From: Betaproteobacteria bacterium
Lineage (GTDB): Bacteria > Pseudomonadota > Gammaproteobacteria > Burkholderiales > Burkholderiaceae_A
Length of the DNA stretch: 40,945 bases
Reading direction: 5' to 3'
Assembly (NCBI GenBank): GCA_018970545.1
Contig: JAGWWC010000010.1
Span: 1-40,945, forward strand
Shown: in pieces, positions 1 through 10,195 of the stretch
Layout: every line of letters begins with the position of its first letter
How positions within the stretch are numbered: the stretch's first letter is position 1
Notes under the pieces: model-generated
Database searches by the model: none
The model's input: the letters and a program-made list of their open reading frames with translations, nothing else
What the model was told of the DNA's origin: nothing
Position numbers and translations under genes: made by a program

Positions 1-516
1 GTAATTTCGATTACGGATGGCCAGATCTTTCTTGAAACCGACTTGTTTAACGCGGGTATTCGCCCAGCAATTAACGCGGGCATTTCAGTATCGCGTGTGG
101 GTGGCGCCGCGCAGACCAAGATCATGAAGCGTAAAGACACAGGAGCAGGCGTGCGTTTGGCCCTTGCCCAGTATCGTGAGCTGGCAGCCTTTGCCCAGTT
201 TGCTTCAGACCTCGATGAGGCGACCCGCAAGCAGCTTGAGCACGGTCGGATCGTGACCGAGGTCATGAAGCAGCCTCAGTATCAGCCGATGGCAGTCTGG
301 GAAATGGCGCTCACACTGTTTGCCGTGAACAACGGATTCATGGAGGGCGTCGACATCAAGCAGCTGGCAAGCTTTGAAAAATCGCTGCGCGACTTTATTC
401 GGACCAAGCACGCTGGCTTAGTCGAGCGGCTGGAGAAGAATAAGGACATGTCGAAGGAAGACGAGGCCGAACTGCGTGCCGCGATTGAGCAGTTCAAAAA
501 GACGGGCGCTTTCTAA
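1..516 (+). CDS. atpA: ATP synthase F1 subunit alpha, C-terminal part (5' end outside window)
   Basis: The reading frame is open from base 1 and ends with TAA at 514-516, giving the last 171 residues of the alpha subunit of F1Fo ATP synthase. Alpha subunits alternate with beta subunits in the catalytic hexamer and carry the non-catalytic nucleotide sites. The stretch [20 protein letters not shown] followed by [12 protein letters not shown] is highly conserved in alpha subunits. The rest is the helical C-terminal domain. The nucleotide-binding core lies upstream of the window. It is followed by atpG, atpD and atpC in the standard order, so this is the distal part of an atp operon. The first Met-like codon inside the window (TTG at 43) is internal and not a start. 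Identification is very secure. Confidence 0.98.
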   Translation, partial: VISITDGQIFLETDLFNAGIRPAINAGISVSRVGGAAQTKIMKRKDTGAGVRLALAQYRELAAFAQFASDLDEATRKQLEHGRIVTEVMKQPQYQPMAVWEMALTLFAVNNGFMEGVDIKQLASFEKSLRDFIRTKHAGLVERLEKNKDMSKEDEAELRAAIEQFKKTGAF

Positions 517-558
517 GGCCTATGTGTGAGCGTTCGTAAGAACTCTTAAGGAAGATTC

Positions 559-1428
559 ATGCCCGGCTCGAAAGAGATTCGCAACAAGATCAAGAGCGTG
601 CAAAACACGCGCAAGATCACCAAGGCCATGGAGATGGTCGCAGCCTCCAAGATGCGTAAGGCACAGGAGCGTATGCGGGCCGGCCGGCCCTATGGCGAAA
701 AGATTCGAACAATCTGTGCGAACTTAAGCCATGCCAATCCGGAATATCGCCATCCGTTTCTCGTGCCGCACGGGGAGCTGAAGCGGGTCGGTGTGGTGAT
801 TGTGACAACCGATAAGGGACTCTGTGGCGGATTGAATACCAATTTGCTGCGGATGGTGCTGATGAAGATGCGGGAATGGTCGGATCAGAAAATCGAGTCC
901 CAGGTCGTGGCGATCGGCAATAAGGGGTTGGGATTTTTCTCGCGTGCTGGCGCCAAGATTGTGTCGCATGTGACCCATTTGGGCGATACGCCTCATCTCG
1001 AGCAGCTGATCGGTCCCCTGAAAGTCCAGCTGGATGCGTTTACCAGCGGTGAGGTCGATGCGGTTTACCTCTGCTACAACAAGTTCGTCAATACGATGAA
1101 GCAGGAGCCGCAGCTCTTACAGCTCCTGCCCCTGACCGACGATCGTATGGAGCGGACTGATCCCAGCCACGACTGGGATTACGTCTATGAGCCCGATGCT
1201 GCAACGGTGCTTGATGATCTGCTGCTGCGTTATGTGGAGTCAGTCATTTACCAGGCGGTTGCAGAGAATATGTCGTGTGAGCAGAGTGCGCGGATGGTGG
1301 CGATGAAGGCAGCCTCCGACAACGCGAAGAAAGTGATTGATGACCTGCAGCTGACCTATAACAAAGCGCGGCAGGCAGGCATTACCAAAGAGCTGTCAGA
1401 GATTGTTGGCGGTGCTGCAGCCGTCTAA
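559..1428 (+). CDS. atpG: ATP synthase F1 subunit gamma
   Basis: A 289-residue protein of normal length for the gamma subunit, the central rotor shaft coupling proton flow through Fo to catalysis in F1. The N-terminal signature [20 protein letters not shown] and the C-terminal helix containing [16 protein letters not shown] are the two coiled-coil strands that enter the alpha3beta3 cavity. A Rossmann-like middle domain with [11 protein letters not shown] lies around residues 80-95. The ATG at 559 is preceded by a good AAGGAAG ribosome site at 547-553. It sits 42 bp after atpA and 57 bp before atpD in one operon. Nothing is unusual. Confidence 0.98.
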   Translation: MPGSKEIRNKIKSVQNTRKITKAMEMVAASKMRKAQERMRAGRPYGEKIRTICANLSHANPEYRHPFLVPHGELKRVGVVIVTTDKGLCGGLNTNLLRMVLMKMREWSDQKIESQVVAIGNKGLGFFSRAGAKIVSHVTHLGDTPHLEQLIGPLKVQLDAFTSGEVDAVYLCYNKFVNTMKQEPQLLQLLPLTDDRMERTDPSHDWDYVYEPDAATVLDDLLLRYVESVIYQAVAENMSCEQSARMVAMKAASDNAKKVIDDLQLTYNKARQAGITKELSEIVGGAAAV

Positions 1429-1461
1429 GGCGGATCGCGGCACTAATGCATTGAAAGTTGA

Positions 1462-2895
<1,434 letters not shown>

Positions 2896-2937
2896 ATCCC
2901 TTCCTTGATCTCGGACCACCTTTAGCCAGGACTCACC

Positions 2938-3360
2938 ATGTCAAAACAGTTTCAGGTTGATGTTGTTAGCGCCCGCGAGAGTATTTTCTCGGGTGCCGCG
3001 ACATTCGTGGCGCTCCCCGGCGAATCTGGTGAGCTGGGAATTTTGCCGGGCCACATTTCACTGATCACGCGAATTAAGCCGGGCACTGTCCGCATCCAGA
3101 ACGGCGGCCCTGAGACCGAAGAGCTCGTCTTTGTGGCTGGCGGTATCCTCGAGGTTCAGCCCAAGGGCGTTACGGTGTTGGCAGATACCGCGATTCGTGG
3201 CAAAGACCTCGATGAGGCCAAGGCCCAGGAAGCAAAACGCAAGGCCGAGGAAGCGCTTGCCAGCAAGGCAGCAGAGATGGATTACGCCAAGGCCCAGGCT
3301 GAGCTGATGGAGGCCATCGCAGAGATTCGTGCGATTGAGCGGCTGCGCAAGAAAAAGTAA
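2938..3360 (+). CDS. atpC: ATP synthase F1 subunit epsilon
   Basis: A 140-residue epsilon subunit, part of the rotor stalk and an inhibitor of ATP hydrolysis through its C-terminal helices. The N-terminal beta-sandwich has the typical [15 protein letters not shown] opening and the GELGILPGH segment. The C-terminal third is helical, Ala/Glu/Lys-rich and ends in a Lys cluster. The ATG at 2938 lies 42 bp after atpD. The stop codon TAA (3358-3360) abuts the TTG start of hemE directly, so the two genes are probably translated from the same mRNA. Confidence 0.97.
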   Translation: MSKQFQVDVVSARESIFSGAATFVALPGESGELGILPGHISLITRIKPGTVRIQNGGPETEELVFVAGGILEVQPKGVTVLADTAIRGKDLDEAKAQEAKRKAEEALASKAAEMDYAKAQAELMEAIAEIRAIERLRKKK

Positions 3361-4461
3361 TTGGCTTTTCAAAACGATCTGTTTCTTCGCGCGCTCAATC
3401 GTCAGCCGACGGAGCGCACCCCGGTCTGGCTAATGCGTCAGGCCGGACGGTATCTTCCTGAGTACAATGCCACCCGCAAGCGGGCCGGGGATTTTCTTAG
3501 TCTTTGTAAAAATCCAGAGCTGGCCTGCGAGGTCACGCTTCAGCCAATTGATCGATTTGGCTTTGATGCTGCAATCCTTTTTTCTGACATTCTGACCATC
3601 CCGGATGCGCTCGGTCTTGGCCTATATTTTGAGCAGGGTGAGGGCCCGAAATTTCGGCGGCGCATCGAAAACGACTCAGATATTTCCAGTCTCGGCCGTA
3701 TCGATCCAACCGTCGAGCTGCGTTATGTGGCGGATGCGGTTTCCACGATCAAGCGCGCGTTGAATCAGCGGGTTCCGCTCATAGGATTTTCTGGAAGCCC
3801 CTGGACCCTCGCCTGTTACATGATTAACGGGGGTGGCAGCGCAGACGATTTTCTTGGCGTGCGCAAATGGATGTACAGCCGGCCCGATGCTCTGCAGCAG
3901 CTCTTGGAAAAATTATCGGTTGCAGTCGCCGATTACCTCACCATGCAGATTGAGGCGGGCGCCGATGCAGTGATGGTGTTTGACAGCTGGGGGGGCTTTT
4001 TGCCCGAGGCCCAGTTTGAGCGTTTTTCACAAAAACACATTAAGGCGATCGTCGATCGGGTGCATGCGGCCAGTATTTCGATTCGACAGCGTCAGGGCCA
4101 GACCGACGGCCAGCCCACGCCGGTGATCGTATTTGTTAAGGGCGGCGGCCAGTGGCTCGAGTCGATTGCAGCCACCGGTGCACAGGCAGTCGGCCTAGAC
4201 TGGACCACGCATTTGGGCCAGGCCCGAAGCCGGGTGGGCAGCCGATGCGCTCTGCAAGGAAACCTTGATCCAGCGACCCTTCTCGGTACCCCGGCTCACA
4301 TCGAGGCTGAGGTGGCCCGAACTTTAGAGAGTTTTGGCCCAGTCTCTGCAGGTGCTGGCCACATTTTTAATTTGGGCCATGGCATCTCTCAGTTCACCCC
4401 CCCTGAGAATGTCTCCTGCTTAGTGGAAGCGGTCGCTAACTATTCGAAAAAGCTCCGTTAG
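3361..4461 (+). CDS. hemE: Uroporphyrinogen decarboxylase
   Basis: A 366-residue uroporphyrinogen III decarboxylase, which removes four acetate carboxyls to give coproporphyrinogen III in heme synthesis. The N-terminal signature [17 protein letters not shown] is present (residues ~19-35) with the substrate-binding arginines. [15 protein letters not shown] and [10 protein letters not shown] are also diagnostic. The start is TTG at 3361, immediately after the atpC stop. The downstream alternatives would remove the conserved N-terminus, so the TTG is the likely start. Placement of hemE directly behind atpC is a known arrangement in Burkholderiales. The protein is complete, with normal length and no missing motif. 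Confidence 0.97.
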   Translation: MAFQNDLFLRALNRQPTERTPVWLMRQAGRYLPEYNATRKRAGDFLSLCKNPELACEVTLQPIDRFGFDAAILFSDILTIPDALGLGLYFEQGEGPKFRRRIENDSDISSLGRIDPTVELRYVADAVSTIKRALNQRVPLIGFSGSPWTLACYMINGGGSADDFLGVRKWMYSRPDALQQLLEKLSVAVADYLTMQIEAGADAVMVFDSWGGFLPEAQFERFSQKHIKAIVDRVHAASISIRQRQGQTDGQPTPVIVFVKGGGQWLESIAATGAQAVGLDWTTHLGQARSRVGSRCALQGNLDPATLLGTPAHIEAEVARTLESFGPVSAGAGHIFNLGHGISQFTPPENVSCLVEAVANYSKKLR

Positions 4462-4654
4462 ACGGCCTTGAATTGGCCCGCCTGTGCGGCTCAGAATCGC
4501 GCTTTATGCACAGATCAAAAAGATCGATGGTTGCGGTTGCATTTTTCTATTTTTATTGAATTAGACAACCTAAGTAATTGATTTTTATATAAATTTTATC
4601 TGCTTGTTAATTTCTGCTGGGAATTTTTTCAGATCTTGAAAGGCGAGCGACAGC
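4462..4654. other. AT-rich intergenic region between hemE and priA
   Basis: This 193-bp spacer is the longest gene-free stretch in the window. Bases ~4541-4635 are roughly three-quarters A+T, against a G+C-rich background. A DnaA-box-like nonamer TTATGCACA (4504-4512) fits the relaxed consensus TTWTNCACA. Two weaker relatives, TTGCCCACA (4667-4675) and TTGTCCACA (4679-4687), lie just inside priA. Three GATC sites occur (4513, 4522, 4632). A promoter for priA is likely here. No strong terminator hairpin with a T-run follows hemE. Confidence 0.55.
4562..4591 (+). promoter_or_regulatory. Candidate sigma-70 promoter for priA
   Basis: TAGACA (4562-4567, five of six matches to the -35 consensus) is followed after 18 bp by TATATA (4586-4591), with TATAAA overlapping at 4588-4593. 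It lies about 65 bp before the priA start in the AT-rich spacer. Read by eye only. In such AT-rich sequence chance matches are common. Confidence 0.4.
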
Positions 4655-6811
4655 TTGGAGCCTGAATTGCCCACAGAGTTGTCCACATCCCCTGCCAGGA
4701 TTGTGTCGGTTGCGGTTGACGCTCCGCTGCCCGGCGTTTTGGACTATCGCGATGGTGAGTTTTCACTCTCGCATGGCGACTGGGTAGAAGTGCCGCTCGG
4801 CAGGCGCCGGGTGCTTGGGCTGGTGGTCGATCCGAGGCGGCTTGACGATCTCGCGGGCCGGAAGGGTAGCCAGGAAATTCCTTCGGACCGACTCAAGTCG
4901 GTGGCCCTTCACTTCCGCAACCTCGTCCCCGCCGATCCGAAGTGGCTGGAGCTGGCCAGCTTCGCAGCCCGGTACTACCGAAAGCCTTTTGGGCAGATCG
5001 CAGTGGGCCTTGTCCCGAAGTGGCTGCGGGACCTAAAAAATCTGACTCCCAAGAAAGAATCCGGGCCCTCTCATTTGGATCGGCTGCTCTCGAAGTCAGT
5101 CGATCAACTTGCTCAAGCTGCGCCCCATAACAACACGGCTAACGATCCGCAGCTTAATGCTGAGCAATTATTGGCACTTGGGGCGATAGATCGGCCCGGT
5201 GTCCATGTACTGCATGGGGTCACCGGATCAGGCAAGACCCGTGTCTACACTGAAGCGGCCCATCGCTGCATTACGGCTGATCCGCAACACCAGGTGCTGG
5301 TGATGGTTCCAGAGATTGGCCTGACGCCGCAGCTCGTCGCGCGGTTTGCTGCTGCCCTGCCAGGAATCGAAATTGCGGTCTTGCACAGTGAGGTCTCAGA
5401 GCGTGAGCGCGCCAGGCTGTGGCTGTTGGCGGCAAGCGGCCAGGCTCGGCTGGTTATTGGAACTCGGCTTTCGATCATGACGCCGATGCCTTATCTAGCC
5501 CTACTCATCGTTGATGAAGAGCACGACCACTCGTACAAGCAGCAAGAGGGCATGCGTTATTCAGCCCGCGACCTCGCCGTTTGGCGGGCACAACAACTGG
5601 CGGCCGCTGTGGTGTTGGGTAGCGCAACGCCCGCCATGGAGACTTGGGCCCAGCTTGATAAAAGAAAGTATCAGCTGCTGAGTCTGCCGCATCGTGCAAC
5701 TGGTGAGCCGCCTGCGGCGATTGAACTCATCGACACGCTGAAAGATCCTGCCCGAGAGGGCCTGTCCCATCAGAGTCGGCAGGCGATTGCTCAGGTCTTG
5801 GCGCAGTCCGGCCAGATCCTGGTATTTTTAAATCGACGCGGTTATGCACCGGTCTTATCTTGCTCAAGTTGTGGCTGGGCCTCGCAGTGTGCAGCCTGCA
5901 GCATCGCAACGGTTTTGCATCGTATTGATAAAAAATCTGAGTCCAGCGGCGCCGGCTCGACCGAGCCATCGAGAGCCAGCAAGTGGCGTCTGCAATGCCA
6001 TCACTGTGGCGCAGAGAGCGCAGTGCCTAAATTCTGTCCCGACTGTGGGGATACCGATCTAGCGCCTGTGGGCCGCGGCGTGCAGCGATTAGAAGACACC
6101 CTCGCAGCCGAATTTCCAGGCGCTCGAATCTTGCGCATTGATCGCGACACCGTGAGGCAGGGTAAGGCTCTGGCCGCAGAGATAGAAAAAATTCAGCGTC
6201 ATGAGGTCGATATCGTGGTGGGCACTCAGATGCTTGCCAAGGGCCATGACTTTGCCCGAATGCGGCTGGTCATTGTCGCCGACGCGGACACGCAGCTGGT
6301 AAATCCTGATTTTCGGGCGCCCGAACGGCTTTTTTCGACGCTCATTCAGGTGGCAGGCAGAGCAGGGCGCCATGAGCAGTCCGGCGCAGCAGCCCGCGTG
6401 CTGATTCAAACCCGCTACCCGCAGCATCGGCTTTACCGTTTTTTGTTACAGCAGGATGTTGCTGGCTTTGCCAAGGCTGAGCTCGCAGATCGTGAGGCAG
6501 CCAGCCTGCCACCGTTTTCTTACATGGCTGCCGTCCGTGCGGCCTATCGAGATGAAACCAAAACCAGGAAATTGCTGCAGGGTCTGCGCGATGAGCTGCA
6601 GCAATTTGCCGCGCAGTATTCCTGGCCAGTCACCGCCTATGGGCCAGTGGCCCGTTATCCAGAAATGCAGGCAGGCAAATGGCGCGGCCAAATCATTTTG
6701 GAATCGGGATCACGGCCAGCACTGCATCAACTGCTAGCGGTTGTGGAGCAATGGATGGCGCAGCATCGAGAGCTAGACTGCCATCTGGATGTGGATCCGG
6801 TGGAAGTTTAA
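4655..6811 (+). CDS. priA: Primosomal protein N' (replication restart helicase PriA)
   Basis: A 718-residue superfamily 2 DNA helicase that recognises stalled forks and reloads the replisome. The N-terminal 3'BD region contains VDAPLPGVLDY (~21-31). The helicase core has Walker A GVTGSGKT (188-195), DEEH (287-290) and LGSATP (321-326). Eight zinc-ligand cysteines occur at 403, 406, 412, 415, 448, 451, 461 and 464. An extra low-complexity segment of about 20 residues (~423-444, Ser/Gly/Lys/Glu-rich) separates the two zinc-binding halves, compared with E. coli PriA from memory. The start is TTG at 4655, preceded by GAAAGGCGAG. The N-terminal ~15 residues before the conserved region make this start plausible. 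It is a monocistronic gene, tail-to-tail with uup. Confidence 0.96.
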   Translation: MEPELPTELSTSPARIVSVAVDAPLPGVLDYRDGEFSLSHGDWVEVPLGRRRVLGLVVDPRRLDDLAGRKGSQEIPSDRLKSVALHFRNLVPADPKWLELASFAARYYRKPFGQIAVGLVPKWLRDLKNLTPKKESGPSHLDRLLSKSVDQLAQAAPHNNTANDPQLNAEQLLALGAIDRPGVHVLHGVTGSGKTRVYTEAAHRCITADPQHQVLVMVPEIGLTPQLVARFAAALPGIEIAVLHSEVSERERARLWLLAASGQARLVIGTRLSIMTPMPYLALLIVDEEHDHSYKQQEGMRYSARDLAVWRAQQLAAAVVLGSATPAMETWAQLDKRKYQLLSLPHRATGEPPAAIELIDTLKDPAREGLSHQSRQAIAQVLAQSGQILVFLNRRGYAPVLSCSSCGWASQCAACSIATVLHRIDKKSESSGAGSTEPSRASKWRLQCHHCGAESAVPKFCPDCGDTDLAPVGRGVQRLEDTLAAEFPGARILRIDRDTVRQGKALAAEIEKIQRHEVDIVVGTQMLAKGHDFARMRLVIVADADTQLVNPDFRAPERLFSTLIQVAGRAGRHEQSGAAARVLIQTRYPQHRLYRFLLQQDVAGFAKAELADREAASLPPFSYMAAVRAAYRDETKTRKLLQGLRDELQQFAAQYSWPVTAYGPVARYPEMQAGKWRGQIILESGSRPALHQLLAVVEQWMAQHRELDCHLDVDPVEV

Positions 6812-6823
6812 GTAAAACAGGAG

Positions 6824-8707
6824 CTAGGGTTGCCGTGCCAGCAGTTCTTCCCAGCGCACCAATAGCTTCTCGTTGAGCGAATCAATTTCGGCAAATCGGG
6901 CCCGAAGCCGGGCTACCCTAGATCCATCGGTTTTATAGGTCTCGGGGTCTGCGAGCTGCGCACCAATTTCAGCCTGCTCCTGTTCAAGCCCTGTGATCTG
7001 ATCGGGAATAGCAGCGAGCTCTTGTTTTTCCTTGGAGTTGAGTTTTAGTGCCTTGGCAGGCTTGATGTCTGCCAAAACCGGCTTCGCTGCGGGCACAGCT
7101 GCTTTTTTTAGCGCCTCGGACTGCTGCATCGAGCCCGCAGGCCGCTGCCGAACCCAATCTTCATAGCCGCCCACATACTGCCGCCACATCGCATGGCCTT
7201 CATAGGCAATCGTGCTGGTTACCACCTGATCCAGAAAGGCCCGATCATGACTCACCAGAAATACAGTGCCGGAATAGTTCTGCAGCAGCTCTTCCAACAG
7301 GTCCAGGGTCTCAACATCTAGATCATTGGTGGGCTCATCCAACACCAGCACATTGGCCGGCCGTGCAAACAGACGTGCCAGCAAGAGCCGATTGCGCTCG
7401 CCCCCCGAAAGACTCCCAATCGGTGAGCGGGCGCGCTCTGGGGCAAACAGAAAATCTCCCAGATAGCTCTTCACATGCTTGCGCTCACCGTTGATCTCGA
7501 CCCACTCGCTGCCAGGGCTAATAAAGTCTTCCAGCGTGGCATCTAAATGAAGGGCCTCCCGCATTTGATCGAAGTAGGCAACTTCAAGCTTGGTGCCCAG
7601 TTTCACTATGCCGCTATCGGGCCCAAGTACACCAAGAATTGTTTTGAGTAGTGTGGTCTTACCCGCGCCGTTGGGGCCGATCAATCCGATCTTGTCTCCC
7701 CGCAGAATCGTTGCGGAAAAATTTTGAATCACGGGCTGATCGAACGATTTGCATACCTCTGTGAGCTCGGCCACGACCTTGCCGCTGCGTTCACCACTGG
7801 CGATACTTAAATTGATATTGCCCATCACCTCGCGTCGCTGCGCACGCGCTAGGCGCAGTTTTTCCAGTCGGGCAATACGGCTCACGCTTCGGGTACGGCG
7901 GGCCTCCACCCCTTTGCGAATCCAGACCTCTTCTTGGGCCAGCAGCTTATCGGCCCGCACAAAGGCCTTTGCCTGGGCGGCAAGCTCCTCTTCTTTCTGC
8001 GTCTGATAGCTAGAGAAGTTTCCGGGATAGCGTCTCAGCTCACCACGATCAAGCTCTGCAATCGCAGTGCAGACATTATTGAGAAATGCCCGGTCATGGG
8101 TCACAAACACCACGGCACCTCGAAATGCCAATAACAGCTCTTCCAGCCAAAGAATCGAATCGATATCCAGGTGGTTGGTCGGTTCATCCAAGAGCAGCAC
8201 ATCAGGCATGGCGACTAAGGCCTGGGCCAGTGCCACGCGTTTTTTGTTTCCGCCAGAAAGGCTGGCCACCATCGCCTTGGGGTCAAGCCGCAGGCGCTGC
8301 AGGACCTCATCTACCCGCTGCTCCCATGTCCAGCCACCGATGGCATCCAGCCGTGAAGAAATCGCATCAAACCGATCCGCATCACGCCCGTGGTCGAGCT
8401 GCTCAAACTCTTGTCGCAATGCCACGGTCTCGGTCAGTCCAATTGCCACCTGATCAAAGATGGTGCTGTTGGAATCAAGCAAGGGCTCTTGTGCCACCGC
8501 CGTTATGCGCAGGCCTTGGCGCAGCTGCAGCGAGCCGGAATCCGCCTTCTGTGTTCCCGCAAGAATCTTTAAAAGCGAGGATTTTCCCGTGCCATTGCGG
8601 CCTATCAGGCCAATGCGTTCGCCCTCAGCCAAAGAGAAGTCCGCATGCGAGAGCAGGTCCACGTGGCCAAAGGCAAGACAGCTATCTGATAAAACGATCA
8701 GTGACAT
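6824..8707 (-). CDS. uup: ABC-F family ATPase, Uup type
   Basis: A 627-residue soluble ABC-F protein with two ATPase cassettes and no membrane domain. Such proteins act on the ribosome or, for Uup, influence transposon excision and branched DNA. Cassette 1 has GRNGTGKSS, LSGGNKKRVALAQAL and LLLDEPTNHLD. Cassette 2 has GPNGAGKTT, LSGGERNRLLLARLF and LVLDEPTNDLD. The linker between the cassettes is charged. The C-terminal ~90 residues are Ala/Lys/Glu-rich and predicted coiled coil, the part that marks Uup within ABC-F. The start ATG at 8707 lies 5 bp beyond the ackA stop, so the pair is probably co-transcribed. It ends 12 bp from priA (convergent). Confidence 0.92.
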   Translation of the reverse strand: MSLIVLSDSCLAFGHVDLLSHADFSLAEGERIGLIGRNGTGKSSLLKILAGTQKADSGSLQLRQGLRITAVAQEPLLDSNSTIFDQVAIGLTETVALRQEFEQLDHGRDADRFDAISSRLDAIGGWTWEQRVDEVLQRLRLDPKAMVASLSGGNKKRVALAQALVAMPDVLLLDEPTNHLDIDSILWLEELLLAFRGAVVFVTHDRAFLNNVCTAIAELDRGELRRYPGNFSSYQTQKEEELAAQAKAFVRADKLLAQEEVWIRKGVEARRTRSVSRIARLEKLRLARAQRREVMGNINLSIASGERSGKVVAELTEVCKSFDQPVIQNFSATILRGDKIGLIGPNGAGKTTLLKTILGVLGPDSGIVKLGTKLEVAYFDQMREALHLDATLEDFISPGSEWVEINGERKHVKSYLGDFLFAPERARSPIGSLSGGERNRLLLARLFARPANVLVLDEPTNDLDVETLDLLEELLQNYSGTVFLVSHDRAFLDQVVTSTIAYEGHAMWRQYVGGYEDWVRQRPAGSMQQSEALKKAAVPAAKPVLADIKPAKALKLNSKEKQELAAIPDQITGLEQEQAEIGAQLADPETYKTDGSRVARLRARFAEIDSLNEKLLVRWEELLARQP

Positions 8708-8712
8708 GCTGG

Positions 8713-9930
8713 TTAGAGTAGCGCCAGCGCTTCTTCGGCGGCAATAATGCCTTCATCTGTGGGCACTACCCACACTTCAACTTGACTACCGGGCCGATGA
8801 ATTGGCGTGATTTGCTGATTTGATGCTGCCTGATTCTCAGCAGCATCCAACTCAATTCCCAAAAACTCGAGTCCACGGCAGAGTTCATGCCGAAGAATTC
8901 TGTCGTTTTCACCGATGCCGCCTGCAAAAGCGATTGCATCGACGCCGCCCATGGCGGCGATTAAACCGCCCGCCTCACGAATTACGCGGTGGGTATACAC
9001 CTGAATCGCAAACGCTGCTCGCGCATCGCTACTTTGCCGCAACGTTCGCATGTCGGCCGATAGGCCTGAAAGGCCTTTTAAGCCAGACTCACGGTAAAAC
9101 AAGTTTTCCAACTCCTGGGCCTGCATTCCCTGCTGTACCAGATAGAGCACTACGCCAGGGTCAAGATCGCCACAGCGGGTGCCCATCATGAGGCCGCCGA
9201 TTGCCGAAAATCCCATCGTCGTTGAAAAACTCTTTCCACCGACACAGGCACATAGACTTGACCCATTTCCAAGATGGGCCATCAGCAGCCGTTTGCCCGC
9301 CGCTGGACTTTGTCGCATCAGCCGAGTGGAGATGTAGCGATAGGAGAGCCCATGAAATCCATAACGCTTGACCCCTTGGGCGTAGAGTGCCTGGGTGAGC
9401 GGAAAAGTTTTTTCGACTGGCGTGATATCGGCGTGAAAGGCGGTGTCAAAGCAGGCGATCTGCGGCGTATTGGGAAACTGTTTTGAAAATGCCGCAATGC
9501 CCCGCAAATTGTGGGGCTGATGCAGTGGGGCAAGGGGATCGAGATGGTGCAACGACCTGAGCACTTCTTCTGTCACCATCACCGCTTCCGAGAAGCGGTC
9601 TCCCCCATGGACGACGCGGTGGGCTACGGCAGCAATCGAGACATTCTGGGAGAGGTCCTGAATCAGGGCTTTCAATACCCGAAGGGCCGCCTGCAGGCTA
9701 TCCTCATCGCTCTTTACTGATACTGGTTGTCGCTCTTGATTGTCAGGGTTGGAGATTGTTAGCACCAATCTTCCGTCGGGCTCAAGGCCCTGAACGCTGC
9801 CGCCAAAAGAGGGCGGGAGCGCCTGACGGCCATGCGGGCCCGCAGAGACCGGGTGTATCGAGAACTTTAATGATGACGAGCCGATGTTGACGGCCAGGAT
9901 TGCTTGGTTTTTTTCTGAGCGTGGCTGCAT
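8713..9930 (-). CDS. ackA: Acetate kinase
   Basis: An acetate kinase (acetate + ATP to acetyl phosphate + ADP) of about 405 residues. Motifs in order are VNIGSSSLKFS near the N-terminus, HRVVHGG, CFDTAFH, RYGFHGLSY, AHLGNGSS, MGFSAIGGLMMGTRCGD and AFAGGIGEN. All belong to the acetokinase/ASKHA fold. I chose ATG at 9930 because the frame upstream to 10029 adds 33 residues without family character, while acetate kinases normally begin a few residues before VNIGSSS. The ribosome site is weak at every candidate. No phosphotransacetylase gene is adjacent. Propionate kinase activity cannot be excluded. Confidence 0.92.
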   Translation of the reverse strand: MQPRSEKNQAILAVNIGSSSLKFSIHPVSAGPHGRQALPPSFGGSVQGLEPDGRLVLTISNPDNQERQPVSVKSDEDSLQAALRVLKALIQDLSQNVSIAAVAHRVVHGGDRFSEAVMVTEEVLRSLHHLDPLAPLHQPHNLRGIAAFSKQFPNTPQIACFDTAFHADITPVEKTFPLTQALYAQGVKRYGFHGLSYRYISTRLMRQSPAAGKRLLMAHLGNGSSLCACVGGKSFSTTMGFSAIGGLMMGTRCGDLDPGVVLYLVQQGMQAQELENLFYRESGLKGLSGLSADMRTLRQSSDARAAFAIQVYTHRVIREAGGLIAAMGGVDAIAFAGGIGENDRILRHELCRGLEFLGIELDAAENQAASNQQITPIHRPGSQVEVWVVPTDEGIIAAEEALALL

Positions 9931-10107
9931 GAGCTTGTTGGCCAGTGGCCTTTGGGAGTGTGTCGCAATTCTTTTTGTTTGGGGCGACATCGGGAGTGGC
10001 GTTGACGACATCATACTGCACCGCAACAAATGACTTCCAACAGGTAGAATCGGGGCCTTTGTTGCCCTGAGTTAGCGGAGATTCCCTGATTTCGGGGCCC
10101 AGTCTCG

Positions 10108-10183
10108 GCGTCTGTAGCTCAGTGGATAGAGTATTGCCCTCCGAAGGCAAGGGTCGCAGGTTCGATTCCTGCCAGACGCGCCA
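10108..10183 (+). tRNA. tRNA-Arg (anticodon CCG)
   Basis: A complete 76-nt cloverleaf. The acceptor stem GCGTCTG (10108-10114) pairs with CAGACGC (10173-10179), with discriminator G and an encoded CCA (10181-10183). The anticodon stem TTGCC/GGCAA encloses loop CTCCGAA, giving anticodon CCG, which reads Arg codon CGG. The T-loop TTCGATT is present. The argS start codon follows only 12 nt after the CCA, so the tRNA and its cognate synthetase are probably on one transcript. Confidence 0.97.
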
Positions 10184-10195
10184 CCTTTAATCTGA

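Noticed and set aside
8086-8721. Long open frame (~211 codons) on the + strand opposite uup
   Set aside because: It lies antisense to a well-conserved ABC-F gene, has no recognisable domain and follows from G+C-rich codon structure.
9931-10029. N-terminal extension of acetate kinase
   Set aside because: 33 extra residues with no family match. The conserved start lies just after ATG 9930.
10002-10050. TTGACG (10002) and TAGAAT (10045) upstream of tRNA-Arg as a promoter
   Set aside because: The spacing is 37 bp, too long for sigma-70. No better pair was found, so the tRNA-Arg promoter is left unassigned.
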